Assembly (NCBI GenBank): GCA_963766365.1
Contig: CAVXZK010000012.1
Location: forward strand, 62,001-126,000
Source: JALORV01 sp963766365
GTDB lineage: Bacteria; Pseudomonadota; Gammaproteobacteria; Burkholderiales; Burkholderiaceae_F
DNA length: 64,000 bases
Direction of reading: 5' to 3'
Made by a program: the position numbers and the translations under genes. The stretch's first letter is position 1; every line of letters starts with the position of its first letter. The notes under the pieces were generated by a model. That model saw only the letters and a list, made by a program, of their open reading frames with translations, searched no databases and was not told the origin of the DNA. Below, piece by piece: positions 11,912 to 22,514 of this stretch.

Positions 11912-12388
11912 ATGCCCGGTATACCCATCACGGCGCGCGGTGCCGAAAGACTCAAGGCCGAGTTGCAGCGGCTCAAGGCCGTCGATCGTCCGACGATCAT
12001 CCAGGCGATCAAGGACGCCCGCGAAAAGGGCGACCTCTCCGAAAACGCGGAGTACGACGCGGCCCGCGAACGCCAGGGCTTCATCGAAGGCCGCATCCAG
12101 GAACTGGAGGGCAAGATTTCCAGCCTCCAGATCATCGATCCTGCAACGGTCGACGCTGCCGGCCGGATCGTCTTCGGCGCGAAGGTGGAACTCGAGGACC
12201 AACTGTCCGGCGAGGTGGTCAAGTACCAGATCGTCGGCGACGATGAAGCCGACATCAAATCCGGTCTGGTCTCGGTTTCCAGTCCCATCGCCCGCGCGCT
12301 GATCGGCAAGAGCGAAGGTGACATGGCGCAAGTGCTCGCGCCCGCCGGCAAGCGCGAGTACGCGATCGTCTCGATCGCTTACGAATAG
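11912..12388 (+). CDS. greA: Transcription elongation factor GreA
   Basis: This 158-residue protein of standard length has an N-terminal coiled-coil (AERLKAELQRLKAVDRP, DAREKGDLSENAEYDAARE) that enters the RNA polymerase secondary channel and stimulates transcript cleavage. The C-terminal FKBP-like domain ends in SPIARALIGKSEGD and the usual I-Y-E type C terminus. The ATG at 11912 gives the expected family start (MPGIPITARGAERLKAEL). The ribosome site is weak. The position after carB is typical of gammaproteobacteria. Confidence 0.96.
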   Translation: MPGIPITARGAERLKAELQRLKAVDRPTIIQAIKDAREKGDLSENAEYDAARERQGFIEGRIQELEGKISSLQIIDPATVDAAGRIVFGAKVELEDQLSGEVVKYQIVGDDEADIKSGLVSVSSPIARALIGKSEGDMAQVLAPAGKREYAIVSIAYE

Positions 12389-12406
12389 GCGACGGCCGCG
12401 CGCGCT

Positions 12407-12943
12407 TCAGCGGGTACGTCCCCCGCGGCCGCGGACCACATTGCGCTTTCCGGCCGCTCGGGTCGCAGCGCCTGGATCGCGGCGTGCTGCCGTGCCCCGG
12501 TTGACGCGCTCCGCCTCGCGTCGATCCGCGGTCGTTCGCTTCGGTGCCGAGGGTTTCCCCGGCTGCTTGGCCGCGCTCCGGGTTCCGACGGGACGTGCCG
12601 GCGCCTTGGGCGACCTCGCTGATGTCGCGCGGCGGCGCGCGGGCGCGGCCTCTTCGACCACTTCTTCTGGCGCCGGACGGTAGAGCACCAGCAGCTTGCC
12701 GATGGCCTGGACCCGGGCCGCGGACAGACCTTCGGCAATGTCCGCGAACACCGAGTCGCGTTCGTCGCGGTCCTCGGCCGGCACCTTCACCTTGATGAGT
12801 TCGTGCGCCGCGAGGGCGCGATCAATTTCCTTCATCACCGGCGTGCTGAGACCGGAATTGCCGAGCAGCACGACCGGTCTCAGCCCATGTGCACGCGCCT
12901 TCAGGGCCTGGCGTTCCTTCGGGGTCAGTTCGATCTCGGGCAT
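12407..12943 (-). CDS. yhbY: YhbY-family ribosome-assembly RNA-binding protein with long basic tail
   Basis: Residues 1-95 form a CRS1/YhbY (CRM) domain: LTPKERQALKARAHGLRPVVLLGNSG, then KVKVPAEDRDERDSV and AIGKLLVLYRP. Such proteins bind the pre-50S ribosome. The remaining ~85 residues are a low-complexity tail rich in Arg, Ala and Lys, absent from the ~97-residue E. coli YhbY, and presumably an added nucleic-acid-binding arm. I prefer the ATG at 12943 because GAGGAG lies six bases upstream; the ATG at 12949 abuts that site. The gene is divergent from rlmE, as in many gammaproteobacteria. Confidence 0.88.
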   Translation of the reverse strand: MPEIELTPKERQALKARAHGLRPVVLLGNSGLSTPVMKEIDRALAAHELIKVKVPAEDRDERDSVFADIAEGLSAARVQAIGKLLVLYRPAPEEVVEEAAPARRRATSARSPKAPARPVGTRSAAKQPGKPSAPKRTTADRREAERVNRGTAARRDPGAATRAAGKRNVVRGRGGRTR

Positions 12944-12979
12944 AGTCATCTCCTCATTGCCATTTCAGTGTAGCCACGG

Positions 12980-13636
12980 ATGCCGCAGGCGAAGAAAAAG
13001 CATCGCTCTAATCCGGAGTGGATCAAACGTCACGTGACCGACCCGTACGTGAAGCGCTCGGTCCAGGAGGGCTACCGCTCCCGCGCTGCCTACAAGCTGA
13101 CGGAAATCGCGGACGTCGATCGGCTGCTCAAGCCGGGAATGACGGTGGTCGATCTGGGGGCGGCGCCGGGCAGCTGGACACAGGTCGTGCGGAAGCGCCT
13201 GTCCGCCCCCGACGGCACGGTGCGCGGACGCATTCTCGCGCTCGATATCCTGCCGATGGACCCTGTGCCCGAGGTGGACTTCATCCAGGGGGACTTCCGC
13301 GAAGAGGCGGTGGAACAGCAACTGGCCGACCTGCTGCAGGGTGCTGCGGTGGATCTGGTGATCTCCGACATGGCGCCCAACCTCTCGGGCATCGCGGCGG
13401 CCGACGCCGCCCGCAGCCAGCATCTTGCGGAGCTGGCCGCGGATTTTGCCTGCAAGCATCTGAAACCTGACGGCGCTTTTCTCGTCAAAGCCTTCCAGGG
13501 CAGTGGCTACAGCCAGTTCGTCGAACGACTGAAGCGGGACTTCCACAGTGTCGCGACGCGCAAGCCGGCGGCGTCGCGGGAGACCTCGGCCGAGGTTTTC
13601 CTGCTGGCTCGTGGTGTTCGTCGGCCGGTGCGCTAA
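12980..13636 (+). CDS. rlmE: 23S rRNA 2'-O-methyltransferase (U2552)
   Basis: This 218-residue RrmJ/FtsJ methyltransferase has the SAM-binding motif VVDLGAAPGSWTQV and the K-D-K-E catalytic set: a Lys in RSRAAYKL, the Asp in LVISDMAPNLSG, a Lys in AFLVKAFQG and a Glu in SAEVFLLA. It methylates U2552 in the ribosomal A loop. It starts with a basic segment (MPQAKKKHRSNPEWIKRH). Placement directly before ftsH is the classical arrangement. Confidence 0.95.
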   Translation: MPQAKKKHRSNPEWIKRHVTDPYVKRSVQEGYRSRAAYKLTEIADVDRLLKPGMTVVDLGAAPGSWTQVVRKRLSAPDGTVRGRILALDILPMDPVPEVDFIQGDFREEAVEQQLADLLQGAAVDLVISDMAPNLSGIAAADAARSQHLAELAADFACKHLKPDGAFLVKAFQGSGYSQFVERLKRDFHSVATRKPAASRETSAEVFLLARGVRRPVR

Positions 13637-13665
13637 GGGATTTCGCGAGAAATGAATGCAAGGTA

Positions 13666-13694
13666 TTGAAATAGCCCCACCTTTGCCCCCAACT
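13666..13694 (+). promoter_or_regulatory. Candidate sigma-32 (heat shock) promoter for ftsH
   Basis: TTGAAA (13666-13671) and CCCCAACT (13687-13694) are 15 bases apart. They fit the sigma-32 consensus CTTGAAA-N11-16-CCCCATNT with one or two mismatches. The ftsH start is about 110 bases downstream. ftsH is a known sigma-32 target in E. coli. An ordinary TAGAAT -10 type box near 13722 is an alternative. Confidence 0.4.
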
Positions 13695-13804
13695 TCCCCT
13701 TCGTGGACGGGTCTGAGGATTAGAATGGCCCGTCCATCAAGCCGTCCGATCTGTCCCCCGGCCGATGCGCTCAGGATTCCCGGCGCGGCCACTAGGAGTC
13801 ATCC

Positions 13805-15688
<1,884 letters not shown>

Positions 15689-15709
15689 ACGTAGTTGATC
15701 GTCCAATGA

Positions 15710-15735
15710 GAGGCCGGCCTGACCGGCCTCTTTTT
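15710..15735 (+). terminator. Rho-independent terminator after ftsH
   Basis: A perfect 8-bp stem GAGGCCGG / CCGGCCTC (15710-15717, 15723-15730) with a 5-base loop is followed by TTTTT. Confidence 0.85.
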
Positions 15736-15757
15736 CATGCGTGACTACGATTCCCGG

Positions 15758-16627
15758 ATGAGCAAACGATCAGCGACGCCGGTTGAACTGTCGACGACAT
15801 GGTCAGTCGCCGGTCGGGTCATTGAACTGTCCCGACCTCTGATCATGGGCATCGTCAACGTGACGCCCGACTCTTTCTCCGACGGCGGGCGTTACCTGTC
15901 CCCCGCTGCAGCGCTCGCACATGGCGAGCGGCTGATCGAGGAAGGGGCCGACCTGCTCGACATCGGTGGCGAGTCCACCCGGCCGGGCGCCGCCGATGTG
16001 TCCGAGATGGAGGAGATGGACCGGGTGCTGCCGCTGGTCGAGGCGCTGCGAGCCGGTGATGTGCCGATTTCAGTGGACACCAGCAAGCCGGGCGTGATGC
16101 GCGCTGCGCTCGCGGCAGGGGCGGCCGTGATCAACGATGTGCGGGCGTTCCGCACGCAAGGAGCGCTGGAGGCAATTCGCGGGAGCGAATGCGGCCTCGT
16201 GCTGATGCACATGCAGGGCTCGCCACGAACGATGCAGAGCGAGCCGCAGTACGACGATGTGGTGGCGGACGTCACCGCGTTCCTGCGCGGACGCGTCGCG
16301 GACCTGGCGAATGCCGGCATCGATTTCTGTCGGATCGCCATTGACCCAGGCTTCGGCTTCGGCAAGACGGTCGAGCACAATTTCACGTTACTGCGTCGGT
16401 TGCCAGCGCTGCAGGCAATAGGCCGTCCGGTGCTGGTCGGGTTGTCGCGCAAGTCGTTGCTCGGTGCAGTCACTGGCCGTACGGTGGACGATCGTGTCGC
16501 GGCGTCGGTTGCGGCGGCTGTGCTGGCCGTCGAGCGCGGCGCGCGTATCGTGCGTGTACACGACGTTGCGGCCACGCGCGACGCGCTGAAGGTGTGGTCT
16601 GCCGCCACAGGAGGACAGAAGGGATGA
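15758..16627 (+). CDS. folP: Dihydropteroate synthase
   Basis: This folate-pathway enzyme joins p-aminobenzoate to the pterin pyrophosphate. The TIM-barrel motifs are present: LIMGIVNVTPDSFSDGGRY, GADLLDIGGESTRPGA, ISVDTSKPGV, AAVINDVRAF, IAIDPGFGFGKT and VLVGLSRKSLLG. I take the start at 15758 (MSKRSATPVE); an ATG at 15737 is in frame but lies against the terminator. The stop overlaps the glmM start (ATGA), so the two are coupled as in E. coli. Confidence 0.95.
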   Translation: MSKRSATPVELSTTWSVAGRVIELSRPLIMGIVNVTPDSFSDGGRYLSPAAALAHGERLIEEGADLLDIGGESTRPGAADVSEMEEMDRVLPLVEALRAGDVPISVDTSKPGVMRAALAAGAAVINDVRAFRTQGALEAIRGSECGLVLMHMQGSPRTMQSEPQYDDVVADVTAFLRGRVADLANAGIDFCRIAIDPGFGFGKTVEHNFTLLRRLPALQAIGRPVLVGLSRKSLLGAVTGRTVDDRVAASVAAAVLAVERGARIVRVHDVAATRDALKVWSAATGGQKG

Positions 16628-17976
16628 CGCGCAAGTATTTCGGCACGGACGGCGTGCGTGGCACGGTGGGCGAGGCCCCGATCACGCCCGAGTTCGTGCT
16701 CAAGCTGGGACAGGCCGCGGGCCGTGTCCTCGCTCGCCAGGCCGAAGGCCAGAGCGGCCGCCCATCGGTGCTGATCGGCAAGGACACGCGCATCTCGGGA
16801 TACATGCTTGAGGCCGCTCTGGAGGCCGGCTTCTCGAGTGCCGGAGTCGACGTCGTGCTGTCGGGGCCACTGCCGACGCCGGCCGTCGCCTACCTGACAC
16901 GTGCACTGCGTCTGAGCGCCGGCATCGTCATCAGCGCTTCGCACAATCCGTATCCGGACAACGGCATCAAGTTCTTCTCTGCGCGTGGCACGAAGCTGCC
17001 CGACGCGGTCGAGCAGCAGATCGAAGCGGAACTCGAGCAGCCCTGGCAATGCGTCGAGGCGAAACGCCTCGGCAAGGTGCGTCGCCTCGACGACGCCGCC
17101 GGGCGATACATCGAGTTCTGCAAGCGCACGTTTCCGACGGAGTTCGACCTTAAGGGTTTGAAGATCGTTGTCGACAGTGCCCACGGCGCGGCCTACCACG
17201 TGGCGCCCCACGTCTTCCACGAACTGGGCGCGGACGTCGTCTGGCACGGGGCCTCGCCCAACGGAATGAACATCAACGACGGCGTGGGCGCACTCTATGG
17301 CGAGCAACTGGCGCACGTGGTCCAGTCGGCCGAGGCGGACTGCGGTATTGCACTGGACGGAGATGCCGATCGCGTGCTGATCTGCGATGCGCACGGCCGC
17401 CTCTACAACGGCGACGAACTTCTCTATGTCATCGTCCGCGACCGGATGCGGCTTGGCAAGGTCGGTGGCGTGGTCGGAACGTTGATGACCAACTACGCGC
17501 TCGAGCGTCGCTTCGCCGAGCTCGACGTGGCATTCGTCCGGGCGAAGGTCGGCGACCGCTACGTGCTCGAGCTGCTCGAACAGAAGGGCTGGCTGTACGG
17601 CGGCGAAGGTTCCGGTCATCTGCTGTGCCTGGACTGCCACACCACCGGCGACGGGACGGTCAGTGCGCTGCAGGTGCTGGCCGCCATGCGTCGCAGCGGT
17701 CACACACTGGCGGAGCTGACGTCAGACCTGGTCCTGCTGCCGCAGGCGCTGGTCAACGCGCGCATCGAACGCGGGTTCGACTGGAAGTCGTATGCACCGC
17801 TGGTGCACGAAATGTCCGTCGTGGAACAGGAACTCAGGGGTGCTGGCCGCGTACTGATCCGTCCGTCCGGAACCGAACCGGTGCTGCGCGTGATGGTCGA
17901 GGCGGAGGAGCCGGAAATCGCGGAGGCCATGGCGCAGAGACTCGCAAGTCGGGTTGGCACCGCGGTCGCTCACTGA
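16624..17976 (+). CDS. glmM: Phosphoglucosamine mutase
   Basis: This 450-residue enzyme converts glucosamine-6-phosphate to glucosamine-1-phosphate for UDP-GlcNAc and hence peptidoglycan and LPS. The active-site phosphoserine loop is IVISASHNPYPDNGIKFF (Ser near 106), the metal loop is LDGDADRVLICD, the sugar-binding loop is YGGEGSGHL and the phosphate-binding loop is IRPSGTEPVLRVMVEAE. The ATG at 16624 overlaps the folP stop; an in-frame ATG at 16594 inside folP is less likely. Confidence 0.96.
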   Translation: MTRKYFGTDGVRGTVGEAPITPEFVLKLGQAAGRVLARQAEGQSGRPSVLIGKDTRISGYMLEAALEAGFSSAGVDVVLSGPLPTPAVAYLTRALRLSAGIVISASHNPYPDNGIKFFSARGTKLPDAVEQQIEAELEQPWQCVEAKRLGKVRRLDDAAGRYIEFCKRTFPTEFDLKGLKIVVDSAHGAAYHVAPHVFHELGADVVWHGASPNGMNINDGVGALYGEQLAHVVQSAEADCGIALDGDADRVLICDAHGRLYNGDELLYVIVRDRMRLGKVGGVVGTLMTNYALERRFAELDVAFVRAKVGDRYVLELLEQKGWLYGGEGSGHLLCLDCHTTGDGTVSALQVLAAMRRSGHTLAELTSDLVLLPQALVNARIERGFDWKSYAPLVHEMSVVEQELRGAGRVLIRPSGTEPVLRVMVEAEEPEIAEAMAQRLASRVGTAVAH

Positions 17977-18005
17977 TCGCGGCTTCGGACGACTCTGGAG
18001 GCGCG

Positions 18006-19055
18006 CTAGTGCGCGATACCCGGAGCAGTTTGGGCCAGCGGGGCGCTCGAGGGCAACGGCTGCTGCAGGGATAGAAACTGGACGGTGGCCGCGCGCCAGG
18101 AGTACAGCTCAGCATGTGCACGACAGCGCGTGCGGTCGATGCGCAGTGCATGCAGCGCGGCCTTGCGCAAGTCCTCGTCAAGCACAGCGACGCCAGACCC
18201 GCCGACGACGTCGATCGGTCCCTGGACGGGAAATGCCGCCACCGGCGTTCCACACGCCAGGGCCTCCAGCATGACCAGGCCGAAGGTGTCGGTGCGGCTT
18301 GGAAACACGAACACGTCGGCGGCGCTGTAAAGCTGCGCCAGAGGCTCCGGGTCGAGCACGCCGACGAAGCGTACCTCCGGAAATCGCTGCTTGAGCGCCT
18401 CGAGTTCCGGTCCGATACCGGCCACGACCTTCGTGCCAGGCAGATCGAGCGCGAGGAATGCCCGGATGTTCTTTTCGACCGAGACCCGGCCAACGTACAG
18501 GAATACCGGGTGTCGCGCGTCCTCGAACAGGGGCTTGCGCGCCACGAAAACATCGAGATCGACACCGCGCGTCCACAAGGCTACGTTGGTGAGCCCGTGT
18601 TCGTGCAGTTCACGCTCCACGGTCGGAGTCGGTGCCAGCACCGCAGCGGCCGGTCCGTGGAAATAGCGGAGGAAGCGGTAGGTGAGGCGCTCGGGAACGC
18701 CGAACATTGCCTTGAGGTATTGCGGAAAGCGCGTGTGATAGGCAGTGGTGAACGCGAGTCCGCGTGCGAGACAGTAACGCCGCGCCGCGTGCCCGAGCGG
18801 GCCCTCGGTGGCAATGTGGATCGCTGCGTCGCCTGAATCCAGCGCGTGATCCAGCAGCACCGCGAGCCGGCGGGACGGCCACAGCGACAGGCGGATCTCC
18901 CTGTATCCCGGGCAGGGCATGGATGAGAACGCCAGCGGAGTGATGACCTCGATCGAGTGACCCGCGCGTTCCAGTTCCCGGTTGGTGGCCTCGATCGTTC
19001 GCACCACCCCGTTGACTTGCGGATGCCATGCATCGGTGACGGTGATCACTTTCAT
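18006..19055 (-). CDS. GT4-family glycosyltransferase
   Basis: This 349-residue GT-B fold enzyme has an N-terminal acceptor domain (DAWHPQVNGVVRTIEATNREL) and a C-terminal nucleotide-sugar domain (FLYVGRVSVEKN; the E-x7-E region in FPSRTDTFGLVMLEALACG). It resembles mannosyl/glucosyl transferases acting on diacylglycerol or phosphatidylinositol. Its start overlaps the stop of the upstream metallophosphoesterase (ATGA at 19052-19055), so they form a two-gene unit. In alphaproteobacteria a similar pairing, PlcP with Agt, replaces phospholipids with glycolipids under phosphate starvation. Both the neighbourhood and the Pho box upstream of the pair suggest the same use here, but the donor sugar and acceptor are unknown. 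Confidence 0.85.
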   Translation of the reverse strand: MKVITVTDAWHPQVNGVVRTIEATNRELERAGHSIEVITPLAFSSMPCPGYREIRLSLWPSRRLAVLLDHALDSGDAAIHIATEGPLGHAARRYCLARGLAFTTAYHTRFPQYLKAMFGVPERLTYRFLRYFHGPAAAVLAPTPTVERELHEHGLTNVALWTRGVDLDVFVARKPLFEDARHPVFLYVGRVSVEKNIRAFLALDLPGTKVVAGIGPELEALKQRFPEVRFVGVLDPEPLAQLYSAADVFVFPSRTDTFGLVMLEALACGTPVAAFPVQGPIDVVGGSGVAVLDEDLRKAALHALRIDRTRCRAHAELYSWRAATVQFLSLQQPLPSSAPLAQTAPGIAH

Positions 19056-20002
19056 GCGAGCGCTTTCTCCGGGAGTGGCGTTGCGGTCGGTTCCACGTCC
19101 TCGTCCCAGCGGACCGCGGGCATGGAAGGCGCGAGTTGGCGGTCCCAGGTCACGATGCGCAGCTCGCCCTCGTGCGTTTCGACCAGCGCGGTCAGGCTTT
19201 CGACCCAGTCGCCGTCGTTGCAGTAGAGCAGGCCGTCGAGGTCGCGGATCTCGGCCTTGTGAATGTGCCCGCAGACCACGCCGTCATAGCCGTGCCGGCG
19301 CGCTTCCCGCAGCAGGATCTGCTCGAACCCGGTGATGAAGCTGACCGCGTTCTTGACGCTGTGCTTCAGGTACTGCGACAGGCTCCAGTACGGCAGGCCG
19401 AGGCGGACGCGGACCCGGTTGAAGTGTCCGTTGAGCCACAGGATGAAGTCATAGAGCGAGTCGCCGACGTAGGCGAGCCAGCGGGCATGCAGCATCACGC
19501 CGTCGGCAAAATCGCCATGCACGACCCACAGGCGCCGTCCGTCGCGCAGTGTATGCACGGCGTCCTGACGGATCGCCACCTGGCCGAAGTCGAGCCCAAC
19601 GAACTGCCGGCCGACTTCGTCGTGGTTGCCGGGTACGTAGACGACGTGCGTGCCCTTGCGCGCCTTGCGAAGCACCTTCTGCACGATGTCGTTGTGCAAT
19701 TGGGGCCAGTGGAACGACTTCTTGAGCGCCCAGCCGTCGATGATGTCGCCGACGAGATAGAGCGTGTCCGACTCGTTGTGCCGCAGGAAGTCAAGCAGGA
19801 AGGCAGCCTTGCAGCCTCGCGTGCCGAGATGGACGTCCGAGATGAAGATCGCACGGTAGCGATGCGACGGCGGTTCGTCGGACGCAGCGGACTCGGAGTC
19901 GAGGGCCGGCAGTGCAAGGTGTGGATCGATCGGTCCGGCTGTTCGGGTCGTCGTGTTCGTTGAGCCCCACAACGCGACCTTGAGTTGAAGCCATCGCATC
20001 AT
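19052..20002 (-). CDS. COG2908-type metallophosphoesterase (LpxH/PlcP-like)
   Basis: The 316-residue calcineurin-like phosphoesterase has ISDVHLGTRGC, LYLVGDIIDGW, YVPGNHDE, WVVHGDFADG and VCGHIHKAE, the full set of metal-binding motifs. The family includes LpxH (lipid A precursor hydrolysis) and PlcP (phospholipase C-like, phosphate starvation). It is longer than LpxH (~240 residues), with an N-terminal ~45-residue extension lacking motifs, and is coupled to a GT4 glycosyltransferase. A Pho box lies only 26 bases before the ATG at 20002, so that start would be nearly leaderless and the real start may lie further in, before HRYRAIFISD. I lean to the PlcP-like role; LpxH cannot be excluded. 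Confidence 0.8.
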   Translation of the reverse strand: MMRWLQLKVALWGSTNTTTRTAGPIDPHLALPALDSESAASDEPPSHRYRAIFISDVHLGTRGCKAAFLLDFLRHNESDTLYLVGDIIDGWALKKSFHWPQLHNDIVQKVLRKARKGTHVVYVPGNHDEVGRQFVGLDFGQVAIRQDAVHTLRDGRRLWVVHGDFADGVMLHARWLAYVGDSLYDFILWLNGHFNRVRVRLGLPYWSLSQYLKHSVKNAVSFITGFEQILLREARRHGYDGVVCGHIHKAEIRDLDGLLYCNDGDWVESLTALVETHEGELRIVTWDRQLAPSMPAVRWDEDVEPTATPLPEKALA

Positions 20003-20027
20003 GAGGAAAGCAGGGTAGGGAGGTTCG

Positions 20028-20045
20028 GTGACTCCGATATGACAC
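20028..20045 (-). promoter_or_regulatory. Pho box upstream of the metallophosphoesterase/glycosyltransferase pair
   Basis: On the minus strand the sequence reads GTGTCAT-ATCG-GAGTCAC. The two 7-mers with a 4-base spacer match the PhoB consensus CTGTCAT-N4-CTGTCAY at 11 of 14 positions. TACCCT, ten bases downstream, could be the -10. PhoB and PhoR are encoded 8-10 kb away. Confidence 0.5.
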
Positions 20046-20199
20046 GGGTACTTGGAGCCGCTTCTTCAAGTGCATTCGAAAGTGGCGGCGAAGACCCTTC
20101 GTCATTGGGGCTTCATCGCTTCGAAACGCGTCGGTCATCGGACATCGCGACACTCGCGCATTTCCGCAACCCGCCAAACCGCACCCGGAGGCATTTCCC

Positions 20200-22443
20200 A
20201 TGTCGCATGACGATGACGTCGTCACGAATACTTCGTCCAATCCCCACATCAACGAGCTGATCGAGCAGCGCCTGCAGGACCCCGCGCGGCGCAAGTTGCT
20301 GCGCGGTGGCTTCGGCGTGGCATCCCTGTCGTTTATCGGCGCATCGGGCCTGCTGTCAGCGTGTGGTGGCAGCGACGACGCCGTCGCGTCGCCCGTGGCG
20401 GCCCCGGTCGCTGCGCCGGCACCGACTCCGACGCCGGCGGCCGCGCCCCCTGCGCCCGCTCGGCCGACAGCGCTGAGCTTTTCCGCGGTATCCAAGTCGG
20501 TGGCCGATTCCCTGATCGTCCCGGCGGGATATGCCGCAACGGTGCTGTATCGGCTCGGCGATCCGATCGCCGCCGGCGTGCCGGCCTACACGAACACTGG
20601 CACCGATTCGCCGGCGACTTACGACCGGCGCGCCGGCGACCATCACGATGCCATCCAGTTCTATGGTCTGGGCGCCAACGGCCAGTACAGCGCAACCGCG
20701 AGCGATCGCGGATTGCTGGTGATGAACCACGAGGCGATCACGCCGGCGTTCCTGCATCCGACCGGCCAGACGATCGTCGCCGGCGCGCGCACAGTGGCCG
20801 ACGAAGTGCTGCGCGAGCTCTACATCCACGGCGTCAGCATCGTCGAGGTCAATCGCGCGGCGGGTGGCGGCGCCTGGAGTTACAAACAGGATTCCACGTT
20901 CAACCGGCGCATCCATACGCTGACCGAGACGATCCTTTCGGGTCCCGCCGGCGGCACGTCGCTCATGATCACCAAATACTCGACCAACGGCACCCGCACG
21001 CGCGGAACCGTCAACGACTGCGCACACGGCTACACGCCCTGGAACACGTACCTCGCGTGCGAGGAAAACTGGGCGGGCTATTTCCGACGTGTGACAGCCA
21101 CCGACAACCCGAGCCGCAGTGCCAAGGAGCTGACTTCGCTCGCGCGCTATGGCGTCGCCGGCAATGGCCGCGAACTCTGGGCGACCGTCACTCCGGACAC
21201 GACCGATAACTTGTATGGGCGCTGGAACGCCGAGGTCAAGGGAGCGACCGCTTCGGACGACTATCGCAACGGTCCAAACACCTATGGATGGAACGTCGAG
21301 ATCGACCCGTTCAACCCGACCTCGACACCGAAGAAGCGCACCGCAATGGGTCGCTTTGCGCACGAGGGCGCCTGGGTCGGCAAGCCGGTGGCCGGCAAGC
21401 CGATTGTGTTCTACATGGGCTGCGATTCGCGCAACGAGTACATCTACAAGTACGTGTCGACGGCGATGTGGGACCCAGCCGATGCGGCGCTGGGCCTGGG
21501 GGCCGGCGACAAGTACCTCGATGCCGGCACGCTCTATGTCGCGAAGTTCAATGCCGATGGCACCGGCCAGTGGCTGGAGCTGGCCTTCGGCGTGGGCAAT
21601 GTCACGGCCGCCAATGCGGCGTACGCGTTTGCCGATCAGGCCGATGTCCTGATCAACGCGCGGCTCGCCGCGGACGCGCAGGGCGCAACCAAGATGGACC
21701 GGCCGGAGTGGGGCGCGGTCGATCCGCTCACCGGCGAGGTCTACATGACGCTTACCAACAACAACGCGACACTGCGCACGCTTGCAGCCACCGATGCGGC
21801 CAATCCGCGCCACTACAACGACGCGCGCACCAACGGTACTTCCCAGCGCGGCAATCCGAACGGCCACATCATCCGCTGGAAGGAAAGTTCGCCGGAAGCT
21901 CTGACGTTCACGTGGGACATCTTCCTGTTCGGCGCCCGCGCTGGCGCCGATGCGAGCAACGTCAACATTTCGGGACTGACCGCCGAGAATGACTTCTCCA
22001 GTCCCGACGGCCTCTGGTTCAGCAAGGCGACCAATGTCTGCTGGATCCAGACCGACGACGGCGCCTACACCGACGTGACCAACTGCATGCTGCTTGCAGC
22101 TCTGCCCGGGCAGGTCGGCGACGGCGGCGTGAAGACGGTCACGAACACTGACCAGACCGGTGCCACCAAGCAGGTGCAGACCTACGTCGGCGCGGCCCTG
22201 CCTTCGACGAAGCTGCGGCGCTTTCTGGTGGGCCCAAAGGATTGTGAGATCACCGGCATCACCGAGACACCCGACGGCAAGACGCTTTTCGTCAACATCC
22301 AGCATCCGGGCGAGGAAACGCCGGCCGCGAGCATCGGCGATCCGACGCTCTTCACGAGCCACTGGCCCGAAGGCGGCACCGCGCGGCCGCGGTCGGCGAC
22401 GATCGCGATCACGCGGAACGACGGTGGCGTGATCGGCGTGTGA
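20200..22443 (+). CDS. phoX: PhoX-type alkaline phosphatase (DUF839), Tat-exported
   Basis: This 747-residue protein has a twin-arginine signal (DPARRKLLRGGFGVASLSFIG) followed by an Ala/Pro-rich linker (about 65-90) and a PhoX/DUF839 beta-propeller. Recognisable family stretches are LLVMNHEAITP, YLACEENWAGYF, GRFAHEGAWV, YMGCDSRNEYIYKYV, FSSPDGLWF and ITGITETPDGKTLFVNIQHPG. PhoX enzymes use calcium and iron to free phosphate from organic esters outside the cytoplasm. GGAGG precedes the ATG by eight bases. A degenerate Pho-box-like pair (TCGTCAT-N4-GCTTCAT) lies at 20099-20116. Placement beside pst/pho genes supports a phosphate-scavenging job. Confidence 0.85.
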   Translation: MSHDDDVVTNTSSNPHINELIEQRLQDPARRKLLRGGFGVASLSFIGASGLLSACGGSDDAVASPVAAPVAAPAPTPTPAAAPPAPARPTALSFSAVSKSVADSLIVPAGYAATVLYRLGDPIAAGVPAYTNTGTDSPATYDRRAGDHHDAIQFYGLGANGQYSATASDRGLLVMNHEAITPAFLHPTGQTIVAGARTVADEVLRELYIHGVSIVEVNRAAGGGAWSYKQDSTFNRRIHTLTETILSGPAGGTSLMITKYSTNGTRTRGTVNDCAHGYTPWNTYLACEENWAGYFRRVTATDNPSRSAKELTSLARYGVAGNGRELWATVTPDTTDNLYGRWNAEVKGATASDDYRNGPNTYGWNVEIDPFNPTSTPKKRTAMGRFAHEGAWVGKPVAGKPIVFYMGCDSRNEYIYKYVSTAMWDPADAALGLGAGDKYLDAGTLYVAKFNADGTGQWLELAFGVGNVTAANAAYAFADQADVLINARLAADAQGATKMDRPEWGAVDPLTGEVYMTLTNNNATLRTLAATDAANPRHYNDARTNGTSQRGNPNGHIIRWKESSPEALTFTWDIFLFGARAGADASNVNISGLTAENDFSSPDGLWFSKATNVCWIQTDDGAYTDVTNCMLLAALPGQVGDGGVKTVTNTDQTGATKQVQTYVGAALPSTKLRRFLVGPKDCEITGITETPDGKTLFVNIQHPGEETPAASIGDPTLFTSHWPEGGTARPRSATIAITRNDGGVIGV

Positions 22444-22466
22444 GTTGTTCGTGGCGTTGAGAGCTT

Positions 22467-22495
22467 GCGGGGGCCGGTCTGCCCCCGCTTTTCTT
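22467..22495 (+). terminator. Rho-independent terminator after phoX
   Basis: An 8-bp stem GCGGGGGC / GCCCCCGC (22467-22474, 22481-22488) is followed by TTTTCTT, 23 bases after the phoX stop. Confidence 0.8.
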
Positions 22496-22514
22496 CGGGC
22501 TGCAGCCCGCGCTG

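Noticed and set aside
20099..20116. Pho box for phoX (TCGTCAT-N4-GCTTCAT)
   Set aside because: Only about 9 of 14 consensus positions match, so it is mentioned under phoX but not listed as a site.
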